A DNA stretch of 59,935 nt from Nemertoderma westbladi (lineage: Eukaryota > Xenacoelomorpha > Nemertodermatida > Nemertodermatidae): positions 1-59,935 of the forward strand of contig JAUCBJ010007412.1 of assembly GCA_032718475.1 (NCBI GenBank), written 5' to 3'. The notes under the pieces are model-generated. The model saw only the letters and a program-made list of their open reading frames with translations, was not told where the DNA came from and did no database searches. Below are positions 10,971-22,204 of this stretch, piece after piece. The position numbers were made by a program, and so were the translations under genes. Position 1 is the stretch's first letter. Each line of letters begins with the position of its first letter.

Positions 10971-11708
10971 ATCCAAAAAGTGCGCCGGATAGAGCGCCAA
11001 CCAATTTTTATGCGCGCCGCGCGCCGATGCAATTTCGAAGAAACCCCGCGCCAACGAAATTTTCAAGCGCGCCGCACATTGAAACAATTTTGAAGAGCGC
11101 CGCGCCAATGCAATTTAAATTTTGAAGGAGTGCAAGTGCAACTAGTCTGCCAATGTCAGTACTGCTGTACATGTCAGCATGTCCCTGTTCAGCAGTAACC
11201 ATACAACAGAAAAAAGAACAAAGAAAGGCGAGCGAAGCGAGCCAAAATTTTTCAACAGCTAATAATTCAATTTTTAAGGCACTTCCGTATAGGGCTCGAT
11301 CGGAGCTCCGGCCTCCGGCTCCGGCCATTTTGGCACCTCCGGCTCCTGCTCCGGCTCCGGTAAAAATATTGCCGGAGTTAATTTTTTAATAAAGTATTAT
11401 ATTTCGTGCATATTCTAATCTGAACAATTATTTAACACTATAAGTACTGTAGTACAGCTTCAATATCAAGTATAATCTGATAATACTGCAGTATTTACTT
11501 AAAGTCAATGACTGACTGACTGTACTGCAGTACTGGTACTGGCCAGCTGGCTGACTAGCAGACTATTACAGATAGGCCCTACTTTCAAAAATTGTAAATG
11601 CTATGATTGTACACTGTCAGACTGTACCACTGCAGCCATTTACTGCTGTCAAGCATGCCAGCATACTGTACTGCAGTACTGGTACACGCACGGTAGGCTA
11701 CCTACAAT

Positions 11709-12601
11709 CCAGGTTGGAATTCATGCATGAGCGCGCAGGTACGCTTTGTTGTTTTGAAATCACCGCGGACCTGAAATTGGCTCGTCGCGCACCTCATCAT
11801 ATGTCATAATCCAAACAAAATCGCGCAGCTCATGTCATGCATATCTCAAAAAATCGCACAGTTCATAAGAACAATTTTACATTCCTATTTTACAAGTTTG
11901 AGCGTTTTAAGCTTATCTTTACGTCTGTCTGTCTGTACGTTGAATCTAGGCTTACATAATAAATGTAATTTTTGCAACATCAAAATTGTTAATATTAAAA
12001 AATATTTTTTTAATCCACTACTATGGTGGCCCATCGGGCTCACTGCTTTTATAACAGAAAATATTATTTTAGATTACAAACAAAACATGTACCGGTAATT
12101 TCAAAAAAACGAATATTTAAATAGGTACCAGTCTGCCAATAATACTTTGTATAGGCCTACCTAACAATTAGGCTTAAACATACAGTTGGCTTATAATTAA
12201 GTCATACTTATAATACATTGTTATTACTTTCTGACTTTACCTGTTTACTAACGTAACATCGGCATAGCATAGACCTAATAACAATACAACAATAGAGTAC
12301 TGTAGTTAAAATAAATAGACAAATTCAGCTCCGGTTGCCGGTATTACAGTATTATGATGAAGTGATTTGACTGTTTGAAGAATTGGAAATGAGAAACTAA
12401 TGCGAGCGCAGCGAGCGAAATTTTCGTGATTTCAATTAATTTGTGGTGCGCATCAGAGGCAGAGCTGCGCGCTGAGGCGCAACGCGCACCTGTCTCACAC
12501 CCGAACGCGCACCTGTCTCACCCAAACGCGCAACGCGCATCTGGTTTGCGGTCATTCGCACAGGTACGCGTCCGAGTTTTGCAGCATGAATTCCAACCTG
12601 G
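11709..12601. mobile_element. 893-bp element nested in hAT
   Basis: TIRs of 18 bases, CCAGGTTGGAATTCATGC, lie at 11709-11726 and inverted at 12584-12601. Flanks CCTACAAT (11701-11708) and CCTACAGT (12602-12609) match at 7 of 8 positions, so it is probably also a hAT. GC-rich GCGCAACGCGCACC words sit inside the right end. No coding capacity. Confidence 0.8.
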
Positions 12602-12659
12602 CCTACAGTGCACACCTCTACCACAGTTAGACAGTTAGCGAGTTAGGTACTGTCTGACT

Positions 12660-12735
12660 GTAGGTAATTTTTAGCCGTCAGCGTCAGGCCGTCGCCGTCA
12701 GCATCAGACCGTCGCCGTCAGCGTCAGGCCGTCTG
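12660..12735. repeat. Short GTCAGCGTCAGGCC tandem repeat
   Basis: Four to five copies of an 18-base unit CGTCAGCGTCAGGCCGTC inside the hAT element, next to the right flank of the nested element. Confidence 0.7.
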
Positions 12736-13096
12736 TCCGTGATAAATTAATTACTTAAATTTTAAATTGAAAATTCGTAAATCTATAAATTATGAAATTA
12801 ATTAGACCTACAGTATGATTGATTGTGAGCGATTGGCGAACGACAGAACGATAACCATACTTTATTTTTTTTAAAATAAATAATTAAATTTTTAAAATTT
12901 TTGAAAAACTCCGGCTCCTGCTCCGGCTCCGGCCAAATTGTCCAACTCCGGCTCCTGCTCCGGCTCCGGCCAAATCCCAACTCCGATCGAGCCCTACTTC
13001 CGTAATTGTTAAACCAACAAATTGGCGCCGGTTTTTATTTTTGGGAGCGCCACGCGCCAAAGCCGGCGCTCTTTACGATTTTCGAGCGCGCCACGC

Positions 13097-13885
13097 GACA
13101 TGAGAGTAAAAACCCAAGCGATCATTTTGTGAACATCCAATGATATTGCCTGTTTTATAAATGCTTTAAGTTGTTATGGGATGTTCTGTTTGATTGGTTG
13201 TTATGTGATTTACTTGCTAATCTTGGTCAGTATTAAATACATTAAATCAACAAGCACTGATCAATGTGTACAGATATACAGTAGGAGTCAATATGTTTCA
13301 CAGGGGGCATGATGATTTTCGAAAACATATCTTGGTAAATTAAAAGCACATCCCGGCGAATTAGCAATGATAATTATTAAGTGAGGGAAAGTATTATTTA
13401 TATTATATCTGTATTACATATTATTTACCTACATTAAATGTCCAGTTACTGCTCATCTGCTGTGTATTGTACGATATGACAGTATTTTACAAAGATTAAA
13501 GCTGTAAAGAGGCCTGGCCTCTACAGCTCTATCCTAGAACCTAGAGGAAGAGTCCATCAATTGTATTATAATCTTAAGTACATTCCTGCATTCTTTCATT
13601 ATTACGTCAGTCACTGCAAACAATCACTCATAGCGTCATTGGTAAGTGTGTTAGAGTCTGAGAGTACATGTAGAGCTACCGGCATACTGCTAATATTTAA
13701 ATGTAAACTACTAAGTTACATTGATCGCTTGTTGATTTAGTGCATTTAATACTGGCCAAGATTAGCAAGTAAATCACACAACAACCAATCAAACAGAACA
13801 TCCCATAACAACTTAAAGCATTTATAAAACAGGCAATATCATTGGATGTTCACAAAATGATCGCTTGGGTTTTTACTCTCATGTC
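13097..13885. mobile_element. Foldback MITE with ~165-bp arms
   Basis: The left arm (13097-13260) starts GACATGAGAGTAAAAACCCA, and its near-identical reverse complement occupies about 13722-13885. The unique spacer is ~460 bases. Flanking GCCACGC at 13090-13096 and 13886-13892 is a perfect 7-bp TSD. The arms differ by only a few bases, so the insertion is young or the arms are kept alike by gene conversion. No ORF. Confidence 0.92.
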
Positions 13886-13948
13886 GCCACGCGCCACATT
13901 GGCGCGCTTTTATTGTAAAGTGCGCCGGATTAGTCCGGCGCAAAGTGT

Positions 13949-14690
13949 ATGGATTCCAGTCTGAGGCCTATCTACAATAAGATTTAGGCCTAGCGCCTAG
14001 GTTAATTGTAAGAAGAGTTTCACTTTTCAGTTTTCAATTTTCACTTTTTTCATATTACATTTTGTTCATTTGAATTGAAGATTCCTTTAATGACCTACTG
14101 CCACCGGTTTACTGGCAACTGGCAGACTGGTAAGCCTACCCACCCAGACTGCCAGACACAGACAGCATAGGGGTACAAAATCAGATTTCTTAATTAATGG
14201 AAAGGAGCAGGTTACAGTATCAGGCTTTTCTAACCAAAACAATAAACATAAACGATAACCAAAGAACACAGGTTACAGTCTTATTTTTACAACCCTAGCT
14301 GCCTAGGCCTACAGGCCAGGCCTATCAGCCTATAGGATATAAATTATTTTTGTCTTTTTGGGTAATATTGTGTTTTTTGTGTTTTTTTTATGTATTTTTG
14401 GGTAATTTTGTGTTTTTTGGGTAATTTGTAGGACCGATAATTCTGACGTTCTATTTGCAGATTTGCGTAAAACATTAAAATCGCGGCGCGCCGCTCGCCG
14501 CATTTCTGGACTGCCAGACTGCTGGCTGGCTGGATGTGCAAGAACGCGCCACAGACAGCAGATCTGCACTCGAATCCCTGAATCCAGAAACCTGTAAGTA
14601 TTCCAGTCAAGAGTCACCGCACACCGCAAGCGGCGCATGCGCAATGTATCATCACATCAAGTCACCCCGTTTTACAGAACTGACATAGGC
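13949..14690. other. Spacer with dispersed satellite monomers
   Basis: No gene. Two inverted, diverged monomers of the ~68-bp satellite lie at about 14195-14280 (GGAGCAGGTTACAG, then AACCAAAACAATAAAC). A low-complexity TTTTTGGGTAATTTTGTG repeat is at 14345-14430. The two minus-strand ORFs here read straight through low-complexity DNA. Confidence 0.4.
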
Positions 14691-15350
14691 CTAAGCCTGT
14701 ACGCCAGTACGCTACGCCCTGACGCGTGACGCCTACTACATAATACAGTCACACTCACACAGTAACCGCTAACCGGTAACGGTACTACTGTACTACCAGA
14801 CTACAGTACTATACTGCTATCTTTATACTTTACTTCTGTACTTAGCTTAGTACCGGCAACCGGTAGGCCTACTGTAGTACTGTTGACTGTAGTACTATAG
14901 GGCCTACACAGCTATACTTCTGTACTTCAGTACTTAGCAACATGCTATAATAGGGATAGTCCTTGTCTTGTCCTACACAGCGACATCTACAACTGTAAAC
15001 TGTACAACAGTCAGTACCGGTACAACCTAACGGTCTGACCACTGACGACTGACGGTAGGCCTACTACCGGTGACCGGTCCTACTACTGTCAGACTGTGTA
15101 CTGCAGTAGCCTACTGTGGGGCGAGCCACGAAGGTAGTAGGCTATGGTGGTACAAGTACAGCAGTAGATGTAGAAGTGGATATTATATGCATTATGCAGC
15201 CCCAGCCACTATGGGCTGTACTTACAACAGTATCGCTGTATCGGTACTAACTGACGAATGTGCAATATTACCAGGTACCCAATTACTCAGCTACCGGTAC
15301 TGTAGGTCTCCATGGTTACAGAAAAATTTCGGTGGGTGTCTACATAGTGT
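14690..15350. other. Palindromic-word-rich spacer
   Basis: This stretch is dense in short self-complementary words: GTAGGCCTAC, ACCGGT, GTACTGTAC, CTACTGTAGTA. No unit repeats regularly and no ORF is credible. The word GGGGCGAGCCACGAAG at 15119 is shared with 23344, the start of another repeat block. Confidence 0.5.
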
Positions 15351-15359
15351 TTAATTTAA

Positions 15360-15690
15360 ACGGTATCAGACTTTTCGGGATCGGGACAGGATTTATCACT
15401 ATCGGGATCCCGTTTTTCGGGATTGGAATGGGGATTGCAATTTTGGATCAAATCACTTTATTTTCACTTCTGAAATATTAGTAAAATAAAGTTACTGTAT
15501 ATTAAAATTATTTTGCAATTAATTACTGGATGGTTTACTGACATACACAGATATAATCAATAAATTTCCGTTCTGTTGGAACTATTTGTCAGATATTCAA
15601 CAAATTTACTTAACTATATTCTTCGGGATCCCGGTCCAAAAAAGTCGGGATTGGGACCGGGATTGCATTTTTTGCCGGGATCCCATTTAA
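15360..15690. repeat. CGGGATCCCG-rich inverted segment
   Basis: GGGATCGGGAC and CGGGATCCCG words at 15375-15440 face GGGATCCCGGTCC and CGGGATTGGGACC words at 15625-15690. This looks like the two ends of a decayed foldback element, but no TSD could be set. Confidence 0.35.
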
Positions 15691-15816
15691 GCAATAGTAC
15701 TGTACATACAGTAGCAACCCTGCATAAAAAAACATAAAACACTTTTTAACATTTTTAGTGAATAAAATGTAATACTATTTTTTTATAACCAACCTAAAAA
15801 TTAGCATAAATTTGCA

Positions 15817-15835
15817 GCGCCACCTAGCGGTCCAT
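15817..15835 (-). promoter_or_regulatory. CTCF-like motif
   Basis: The minus strand reads CCGCTAGGTGGCGCTGC, which fits the conserved bilaterian CTCF core CCASYAGRKGGC at all but one position. It is a single site; binding is inferred only. Confidence 0.3.
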
Positions 15836-16055
15836 AATGATTTTTACAAAATTTTTTCAGAGGGATTTGTTGCCCCATCCTTGGTCTATCACATAAAACA
15901 CTTTCATGTGATTAGACGCAAAAATCTAAAAGCCTTAGGGTTTTAAGCGCAACCACGTTTTATTCATTGATAACTACATTAGTTAACTAATATTAAATAG
16001 CGAAAAATAAAATGTTCTCATTTCTCATGTAGAATAGCATCTTTGGTACCTATAA

Positions 16056-16071
16056 CCCCCCCCCCCCCCCC
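16056..16071. repeat. Poly(C) run, 16 nt
   Basis: Uninterrupted C16, one of more than a dozen such runs in the window. Confidence 0.95.
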
Positions 16072-16079
16072 GTCCTTAA

Positions 16080-17372
16080 TGGGGTACTAACACACACATC
16101 CTCGGATTCAGGTATTGGTATTCTTCTTGACAAACGATCAATAAATGGGGGCTTGTTTCACTTACGTCCGTCATACAGTAGTACAAAATGGAAGTAATAG
16201 TTGAGGAAGAGGGTGGTGTACGCGCTTTTAGACCTTTAACAGTTTAACCTGCTAATTTATGTAACTTATAATGTCTGACAGCCCGTACAAAATATTAACA
16301 CAGCCGAAGCCAGTCTAGCGCGGCGTATAACCCACCGGGTGTGGGAGACTTGATTCTATGGCAGAGAGAGGGGTAGGCTTGTATTATTCGATAGATCTCT
16401 ACTATATAATCTCCAAAAACTATGTTTATTTTCAGGGAAATACCAACAGTTCCTTTTAGGGTGCTGTGCTTTAAATACAGTACCACGTAGAGTTATGACT
16501 TATACTAATTACAACGGATGGTCATGAGATTACGCAAATGTTTACATTCTTTAGGAATGTATTATTAATCGTTCACACTCACGCAACTGACAATAGTACT
16601 GAAACATACTAATTTGCTGACTGTCACCAATTTTACTCATATATAAGGAGAAATGTAGCTCACGTACGTCGGGGACTATGAAACAGCATGAACTCATACA
16701 AACCACTGTTGTTTGAGCCAGGCAATTGTTACTAGTATTCCCCTCTGCTTACCTCGATAATCAAGAAAGCCAAGGGAGTTAGTGGTTATTCATAAATATT
16801 CTCCAAATATTAGCATTAATCAAATAGGTTACAAACACAATATATTATAACAATATAAAAACAGCATAAGGGATGCGGTGTGGCAGTGTCCGAAGTCAGA
16901 CGTCAGGAAGTATGAGTTTCGCAAGTTTGATTTGTAAAGTCACGCAAGTGGAAAGTTAATAGATTTGCGTTCTATGATCTCTCTGGCCGCTGATGTTTCG
17001 GGCAAAATCAGAATGAATGATTTTGTCACATTACAGTATACAGTACATATGTTAACAAAGAATTATCAAAGTGAAAACCGTGCTGATTGGCCGAAATATA
17101 ACACACGCTCTACGCATAAAGATACAGCTGGCAAATTTCGTCATGTTAGTTCTGGATTAAGACAGACGCTAGAGAGCATAAGTTTATACATTATCCAACA
17201 CCTTAGAACAATGATGGCCTTTATAGAGTAGTTCGCAAATTGCACAAAAACGACACATTTTTGCCGCAAAAGCTTTAACACCGCTCCCAGAAAATGGGAC
17301 TTTAGTCTATAAAATATACATAGAGTCACAGTTTCTAATAAAATAACTACTCTAAACAATCAATCCTTCTTT
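16080..17372. other. Intergenic, no gene seen
   Basis: About 1.3 kb without a supported gene, TIR pair or tandem repeat. The short open frames (16295-16486, 16965-17231, 17141-17359) have no family features. Confidence 0.4.
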
Positions 17373-18390
17373 CTATAACGAACTTTGGGTAGTCTTTTTC
17401 TCTATGGCCTGAGCCACTTTACTATGAGGGCTATAACTCCTTGGGAAAGGGTGCAATACAATTGCATCGGAAGGGTTTGGCTTGTGGTCGGTGTATCCGC
17501 CAGTCGAGGTACCTGGTTGATCAATATCCATAGGAGGTCCACTTCTTTCCTGTGGTGGAACTACGATATCGACACGTTTATCGGAGGGCTGAAAGGGTCT
17601 AGGGCACACAATCTTTTAGGCCCGTCTCAGGACAGCCGCTTGCACTGGTCCTGCTTTAGTCGTTTGCACGAATGCCGTGTGTAGACCGTGAGTAGTGAGG
17701 AATTTTCGGGGTTTAACAGTTCTTTCTAATTCCCGTTCCCTCACCTTGTACTCATAGGGTCGTCGGTGGACTTCTTGCAGTTCAGGGTGTGCATTTATAA
17801 ACGTCTCCCCGTATTCCAGGTCTTGGCTAATGAAACCAAGCAAGTTGTACGTGTCAAGATTATTTGGGTTAATATTTCTCAAATATTTTCTGACATATTT
17901 GGTGGAAATACACTCCCCAACGCATTTGATTAATTCGTAACTACAGTAGGAATACAAGTTTTCTGTTCGATTTGGGGAAAAAGATCGGGGTGAAATGCAT
18001 ACACTTCCTCATAGGCGCGTCCTGGATAATAACAATGGCGCGACTCGCAGTGAAGATCTGCGCTAGCTTCCCAAGCTCGTATGTATCGAAGTACAATTAA
18101 CTCGTCTACGTATGCTTCTCCTCTGGCTAATTTTACTTTTCCAATATCTCTTTCGAGTTGTTCGCTTTCCTGATCGAACTGATGTAGAGGCAGTTCCCGC
18201 GCTGCTCGCACTTATTGATGGAGCTTACGTTTACCTAGGATGTCATAAATTCCCTTTCCTATCTTTTGACGGATAGCTTTGAGCGCGTTCTGTACTACAC
18301 TCTCCTCGATCTCGTTATGGTTCTCCTCTATTTGATTCTACTCGTCACATTGACGTCGCTTTTCTTCTAAGAAATCAGATAGGGAGTATA
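17373..18390 (-). pseudogene. Decayed coding region of unknown family
   Basis: Reading leftward, a protein-like frame runs from about 18390 to 17373. It is broken by stops near 18352 and 18209, a frameshift near 17940 (18211-17930 versus 17957 onward) and a stop at 17616. Visible pieces in order: an acidic, Glu/Asn-rich start (EENHNEIEESV), a basic KAIRQKIGKGIYDILGKRK, a charged helical stretch (ESEQLERDIGKVKLARGEAY), a Cys/His patch (LHCESRHCYYPG), a Tyr/Asn-rich part, and a Pro/Ser-rich tail (MDIDQPGTSTGG). Hydrophilic character and a disordered tail suggest a structural or nucleic-acid-binding protein, for instance gag-like, but I recognise no domain. The codon pattern looks like a once-real gene. 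Confidence 0.4.
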
Positions 18391-18589
18391 TGTATATGTA
18401 AATATAGCTATAATTTTTTGAATGAAACACTAGCTACCAACGAAATCACTAGCTTGTATCATAGAAACTAAAATAAACATTGTTTTTTGTAAAAACACTA
18501 GCTACCAATGAAAATGCTACTGTAGTACCGGTACCATAAAACTACTATACAGTAGTACCATAGAAAATAAATAAACATGTCTTTAAGGA

Positions 18590-19807
18590 CCGTTTCCGCG
18601 CAGCTTTTTTTGAGCTGTATTTCTAGCTTATTTTCAAGCTTTTTTTAGCTTTTTTTCAAGTTTGTTATGCCTTAAATTTTCTAACGTTCAGTTAAAATAA
18701 AGATACAGTATAATACTGTATGAATGTTCTAGAATTAGATAATTATGATATTCGATCCAGCTTTTTTTTGAGCTTCTTTTCCAGCTTTTTTTGAGCTTTT
18801 TTTTCGGATAGTACTTAAGTCATATCCGAACCTATCTGAACACAATCTGAACCAAATCTGGACACAATCTCGAGAATTACACCAAATCTGAACCCAATCT
18901 GGATCGAAAATAGAAAGATATTAATTATATGAAAATGTGAAAATTATTACTTTTTGCATTAACAATTTTGATATTTGACGAAATTTTACATATCTTTTTT
19001 CATATTTAAATTTGCGGGCAGCCGCCGCAGTACTGCTGTATCGGGGACTGCAGTTACTGCTGTGCAGTCGTTAACGTTATAGCTCACCTCTACCGGTAGT
19101 CGGTATCCCAACTGACAACTACAGAGCTACGGCTGTACGGTTCTCGTAGCAGTTCGGTTTCGGTTTAACGTTGGGTAGGTTACTAGAGCCTGGTACCGGT
19201 CCCTTCGCTACATCTGTCCAGCTGTCTCTACATACATACAGTACATACGGTACCAGGCACTAGTATCCTACCGTAGGCCTACCCAACGTTAGACCGAACC
19301 GAAATCGAACTGCTACGAGAACCGTACATCCGTAGTTCTGTAGTTGTCAGTTGGGATACCGCCTACCGGTAGAGGTGATCTATAACGTTAACGACTGCAG
19401 TCAGTACAATACCGGTACAACAGTAACTGCAGTTCCAAATACAGCAGTAGGCCTAGTGATGCGGCTTCCCGCAAATTTAAATATGAAAAAAGATATGTAA
19501 AATTTCTTCAAATTTCAAAATTGTTAATGCAAAAATTAATAATTTTCACCCCTCTTTCAATTTTCGATTCAGATTGGGTTCAGATTTGGTCTAATTCTCG
19601 AGATTGGGTCCAGATTGGGTTCAGATAGGTTCAGATATGACTTAAGTACTATCCCCTTTTTTCTAGCATTTTTGAGCTTTATTCTATATTTTAGGTTTTA
19701 GCATACGAAAATTCTCAGATTCATCTTGAAGCAATTAATTTCTAGAAATTGTTCTAACTAGAAAAAGCTTGAAATAATAATGCTCAAAAAAAACTGCGCG
19801 GAAACGG
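18590..19807. mobile_element. 1.2-kb palindromic foldback element
   Basis: Ends CCGTTTCCGCGCAG and CTGCGCGGAAACGG are exact inverted repeats, followed by TTTTTTTGAGC on both sides. The inner arms, about 18808-19210 and 19240-19652, are near-perfect reverse complements of ~400 bases, with a centre of ~30-40 bases at about 19225. No TSD could be fixed. No ORF. If transcribed, the RNA would fold into one long hairpin. Confidence 0.88.
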
Positions 19808-19904
19808 GATACTGTATATTAAAAAAAAATAATTTTTTTTAACAGTACTGTAGCTATACTGTAGTTTTTTAAAAACACTACTGTAGCTACCATAAAAATG
19901 TTTT

Positions 19905-20030
19905 TTACTTGCGATATTTTTACTCTCGATATTTTTACTCTCAATATTTTTACTCTCGATATGTTTATTCTCGATATTTTTACTCTCGATTTTTTTTATT
20001 CTCAATTTTTTCGATATTAACTCTTCGATA
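19905..20030. repeat. 15-bp microsatellite-like array
   Basis: About seven copies of TTTTTACTCTCGATA with small changes. The minus strand reads KNIESKNIESKN, a by-product of the repeat. Confidence 0.85.
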
Positions 20031-20039
20031 TTGATTTGG

Positions 20040-21055
20040 ATTTTAGGTTAGGTTAGTGTTTGTTTTAGTCAGGCACAAATCATAGGCCTACGGTAAATTA
20101 AGCAGTTATTGAACCCTAACCCTACTACTGTACTGTAAGTCATGCTCTAATCTATGAAATTTTGAAGAATTTCTGATTTATTAGAATTAGCCTTGGCCCG
20201 AAAGTACCATAATAGTAATAATGCCCGATAAAATTTCTTAGATTAGAGCCTCATCACTTCTGAACTTTATGGTTAGGGTCCAATTACTGCTATAATTACC
20301 GTACCCTATGGTTTGTGCAGGTGTGTTACCGTTGTGAATGACGGTGTCACAGAATCCGCACAGCAGCAAGGTTAAGTGAACCCAACCCGAAAGATCTAAG
20401 AGTTTCCCTTTCTGCACTGCCTTGGTGCAAATATATTCCGAGCTGATGATTGAAATTACTGTCGAATTAACCAATTCCGTTTCTGTACTTATCTTGGCTG
20501 CGTTTGAATAGGATTAATACAGAATAATAGGTTCAACAGGGAAATATTTGGCTCGATCATGCGTTTACAGGCTTCAAGACACGATCCACACAATTATACA
20601 ATGAATAGATTATAGGACTGTAGGGGATAGTGGTCCGGCGCCTAATATTGTTACTGTAGTAAAGTAATTTACTTTATCCTAAATATACCAAAACGTCGAA
20701 ATATTTTATATACAGTACAAAGTGGAATGTGGTGCGTAATGTTTCTCAAATTATCATTTCTCTCACAAGTTAAAACTGCGGCAATAACTATAACTATTTA
20801 TAATACTGTACCGTATTTTGTATAATATTTATTTACAGTAGATTTCAGTTTGTAAAGGGGTCTTTATAAAGGATATTGATTACGCCACAGGACCGCGTCA
20901 TATAGACCGCTTTGCAAAGCCAGCGCTGCGGTTTCGCTTCTCATTTTAAACGCACTTTGTCAGAACGGTAATTTAACTACAAGCGCTGTGGCCACGTTAT
21001 CTCAGCGCGGTGGCAATGTTGTAAACCAAATCCCAGGGCCTTCCTCGCTTTAGGT
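20040..21055. other. Spacer with a dispersed repeat
   Basis: The block at about 20090-20240 (CCCTAACCCTA, then TCTAATCTATGAAATTTTGAAGAATTTCTGA) is a diverged relative of 21640-21745 and, inverted, of 29345-29440. The rest shows no gene. A GC-rich patch at 20880-21010 has no open frame of note. Confidence 0.4.
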
Positions 21056-21745
21056 CAATGGGTACAACGAGTCAAAGGGAACAAAACGAGTCAAAGGGTA
21101 CAACAGGAAAGGATACAACGAGACAAAAAGGGTACACAAACCAGGACGTCAAACGGTACAAAAAAACTAGTCAAAGTGTACAACATCTAAAGGCCTGTTT
21201 ACACATGGCAACTTTTAGAGCAACTTTCTCGTCAACTAGCAACGTTTTTGGAGCAACTTAATTTAATCGCTGTTTACACGTGGCAACTTTACCAGCAACT
21301 TATTGGCCGGCACCTTTTTCGAGCAACTTAGCTAGTTTAACTGTAAAATAGTGGGTCATTTTATCTACTACAGTAGGGGGGATGTAGCTAGTTTTTGATA
21401 ATTTAATTTGATTATCCCGCTTTAATTCGCCAAACTAAATTCCTTCAAGTTGCCGTAAAAGTGGAGCAACTTTTACGGCAACTTTTTTACGTGTTTACAC
21501 GGAGCAACTTGATCGGCAACCTGGGTTGCTCTACAAGAGAAAGATGCTCTAAAAGTTGCCACGTGTACACAGGCCTTAAGGGTACAACGAGTCAAAGGGT
21601 ACAAACAAGCGGTTATTTAGTTTGTTTATTATTTTGGTTAGGGTTAGTTGTTCATGTTCAGGCCTCAACCATAATTAAAACTGTCATGTAACCCTAACCC
21701 TAAGTCACAATCTAAGAAATTTAGCGGAATTTCTGACAGTATTGC
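21056..21745. repeat. GAGTCAAAGGGTACAA repeat block
   Basis: A dispersed repeat made of GGTACAACGAGTCAAAGGG units (21056-21180 and 21581-21605), followed by a module with CCTCAACCATAATTAAAACT and CTAAGAAATTTAGCGGAATT. It is interrupted by a MITE at 21185-21580. The same two modules occur in reverse at 29339-29735. Confidence 0.75.
21185..21580. mobile_element. 396-bp MITE with GTTTACAC termini
   Basis: TIR CTAAAGGCCTGTTTACACAT at 21187 faces its complement ending at ~21580 (GTGTACACAGGCCTTAAG). Inside, AGCAACTTTT and GGCAACTTT words repeat many times. Flanks TGTACAAC and GGTACAAC are consistent with a ~7-8-bp TSD in the host repeat. Structure is hAT-like. No ORF. Confidence 0.75.
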
Positions 21746-21759
21746 AATAATACAGTAAT

Positions 21760-22200
21760 AATAATAATGATACTGTATTTATAAAGCGCCTTTCTAAGCA
21801 CTATCCAAGGCGCTGTGTATGTGTAGGTATGTAGGCCTACTGCATGAACTGTAATTTGTACCGGTAGGTAATTTCTATAAAAACTGGCTAAAAAAACACT
21901 AAAAACATAAGTAAAAAAACACAATTAAGTAAAAAGTTAGAACTATTTAAAAAAAATGGCTTTAGCAATATTCCTGTACATAATAGTGAGTTTTCAGTTT
22001 TTCTTTAAAAATACCAAGGGTACTTACGTACTGGCCAGGCGCATATCGTTGGGTAGGGAATTCCAAATGCGAGGTGCCGCGACAGAGAACGCGCGTCTTC
22101 CATAGCTCTGAAGGTTGTATCGGGGTACAACCAATAATCCATCACTGCCCGAACATAAGTCCCTCCCGGGTATATCGCTTGAGCAGTTCGCAGAGATAGC
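21760..22200. repeat. Dispersed repeat with AAGCGCCTTTC box
   Basis: The phrase TATTTATAAAGCGCCTTTCT at ~21775 and CCAAGGCGC at ~21806 form an imperfect hairpin. The sequence continues as a moderately GC-rich non-coding block into 22200 and resumes at 23127-23330 beyond the inserted CCGG element. Family not identified. Confidence 0.4.
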
Positions 22201-22204
22201 CCGG

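Larger units (their letters stand above)
11290..12996. mobile_element. hAT element with TAGGGCTCGATCGGAG ends
   Basis: Perfect 16-bp TIRs TAGGGCTCGATCGGAG at 11290 and its complement ending at 12996. Perfect 8-bp TSDs CTTCCGTA lie at 11282-11289 and 12997-13004. Just inside both ends are GC-rich runs of CTCCGGCTCCGGC hexamers (11306-11375 and 12908-12990), an unusual subterminal repeat. No transposase is visible. It hosts a further element at 11709-12601. Confidence 0.9.
10971..13948. mobile_element. Composite TIR element with GCGCCGG-rich ends
   Basis: The left end (ATCCAAAAAGTGCGCCGGAT at 10971) and right end (TCCGGCGCAAAGT near 13934) are inverted relatives. Both are followed inward by runs of GCGCGCC, GCGCCAA and GCGCCACG words. 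Flanks read TATGGAATTC and TATGGATTCC, a possible ~10-bp duplication. The element hosts at least two secure insertions (11290-12996 and 13097-13885), so its own unique sequence is only about 500 bases. Boundaries are approximate; no coding sequence is seen. Confidence 0.45.

Noticed and set aside
15700-15714. Possible hAT right end AGTAGCAACCCTG
   Set aside because: No partner end with a matching 8-bp flank; pairing with 10706 fails the TSD test.
21691-21705. CCCTAACCCTAA as interstitial telomere repeat
   Set aside because: Only two hexamers, part of a dispersed repeat found at three places; not a telomeric tract.
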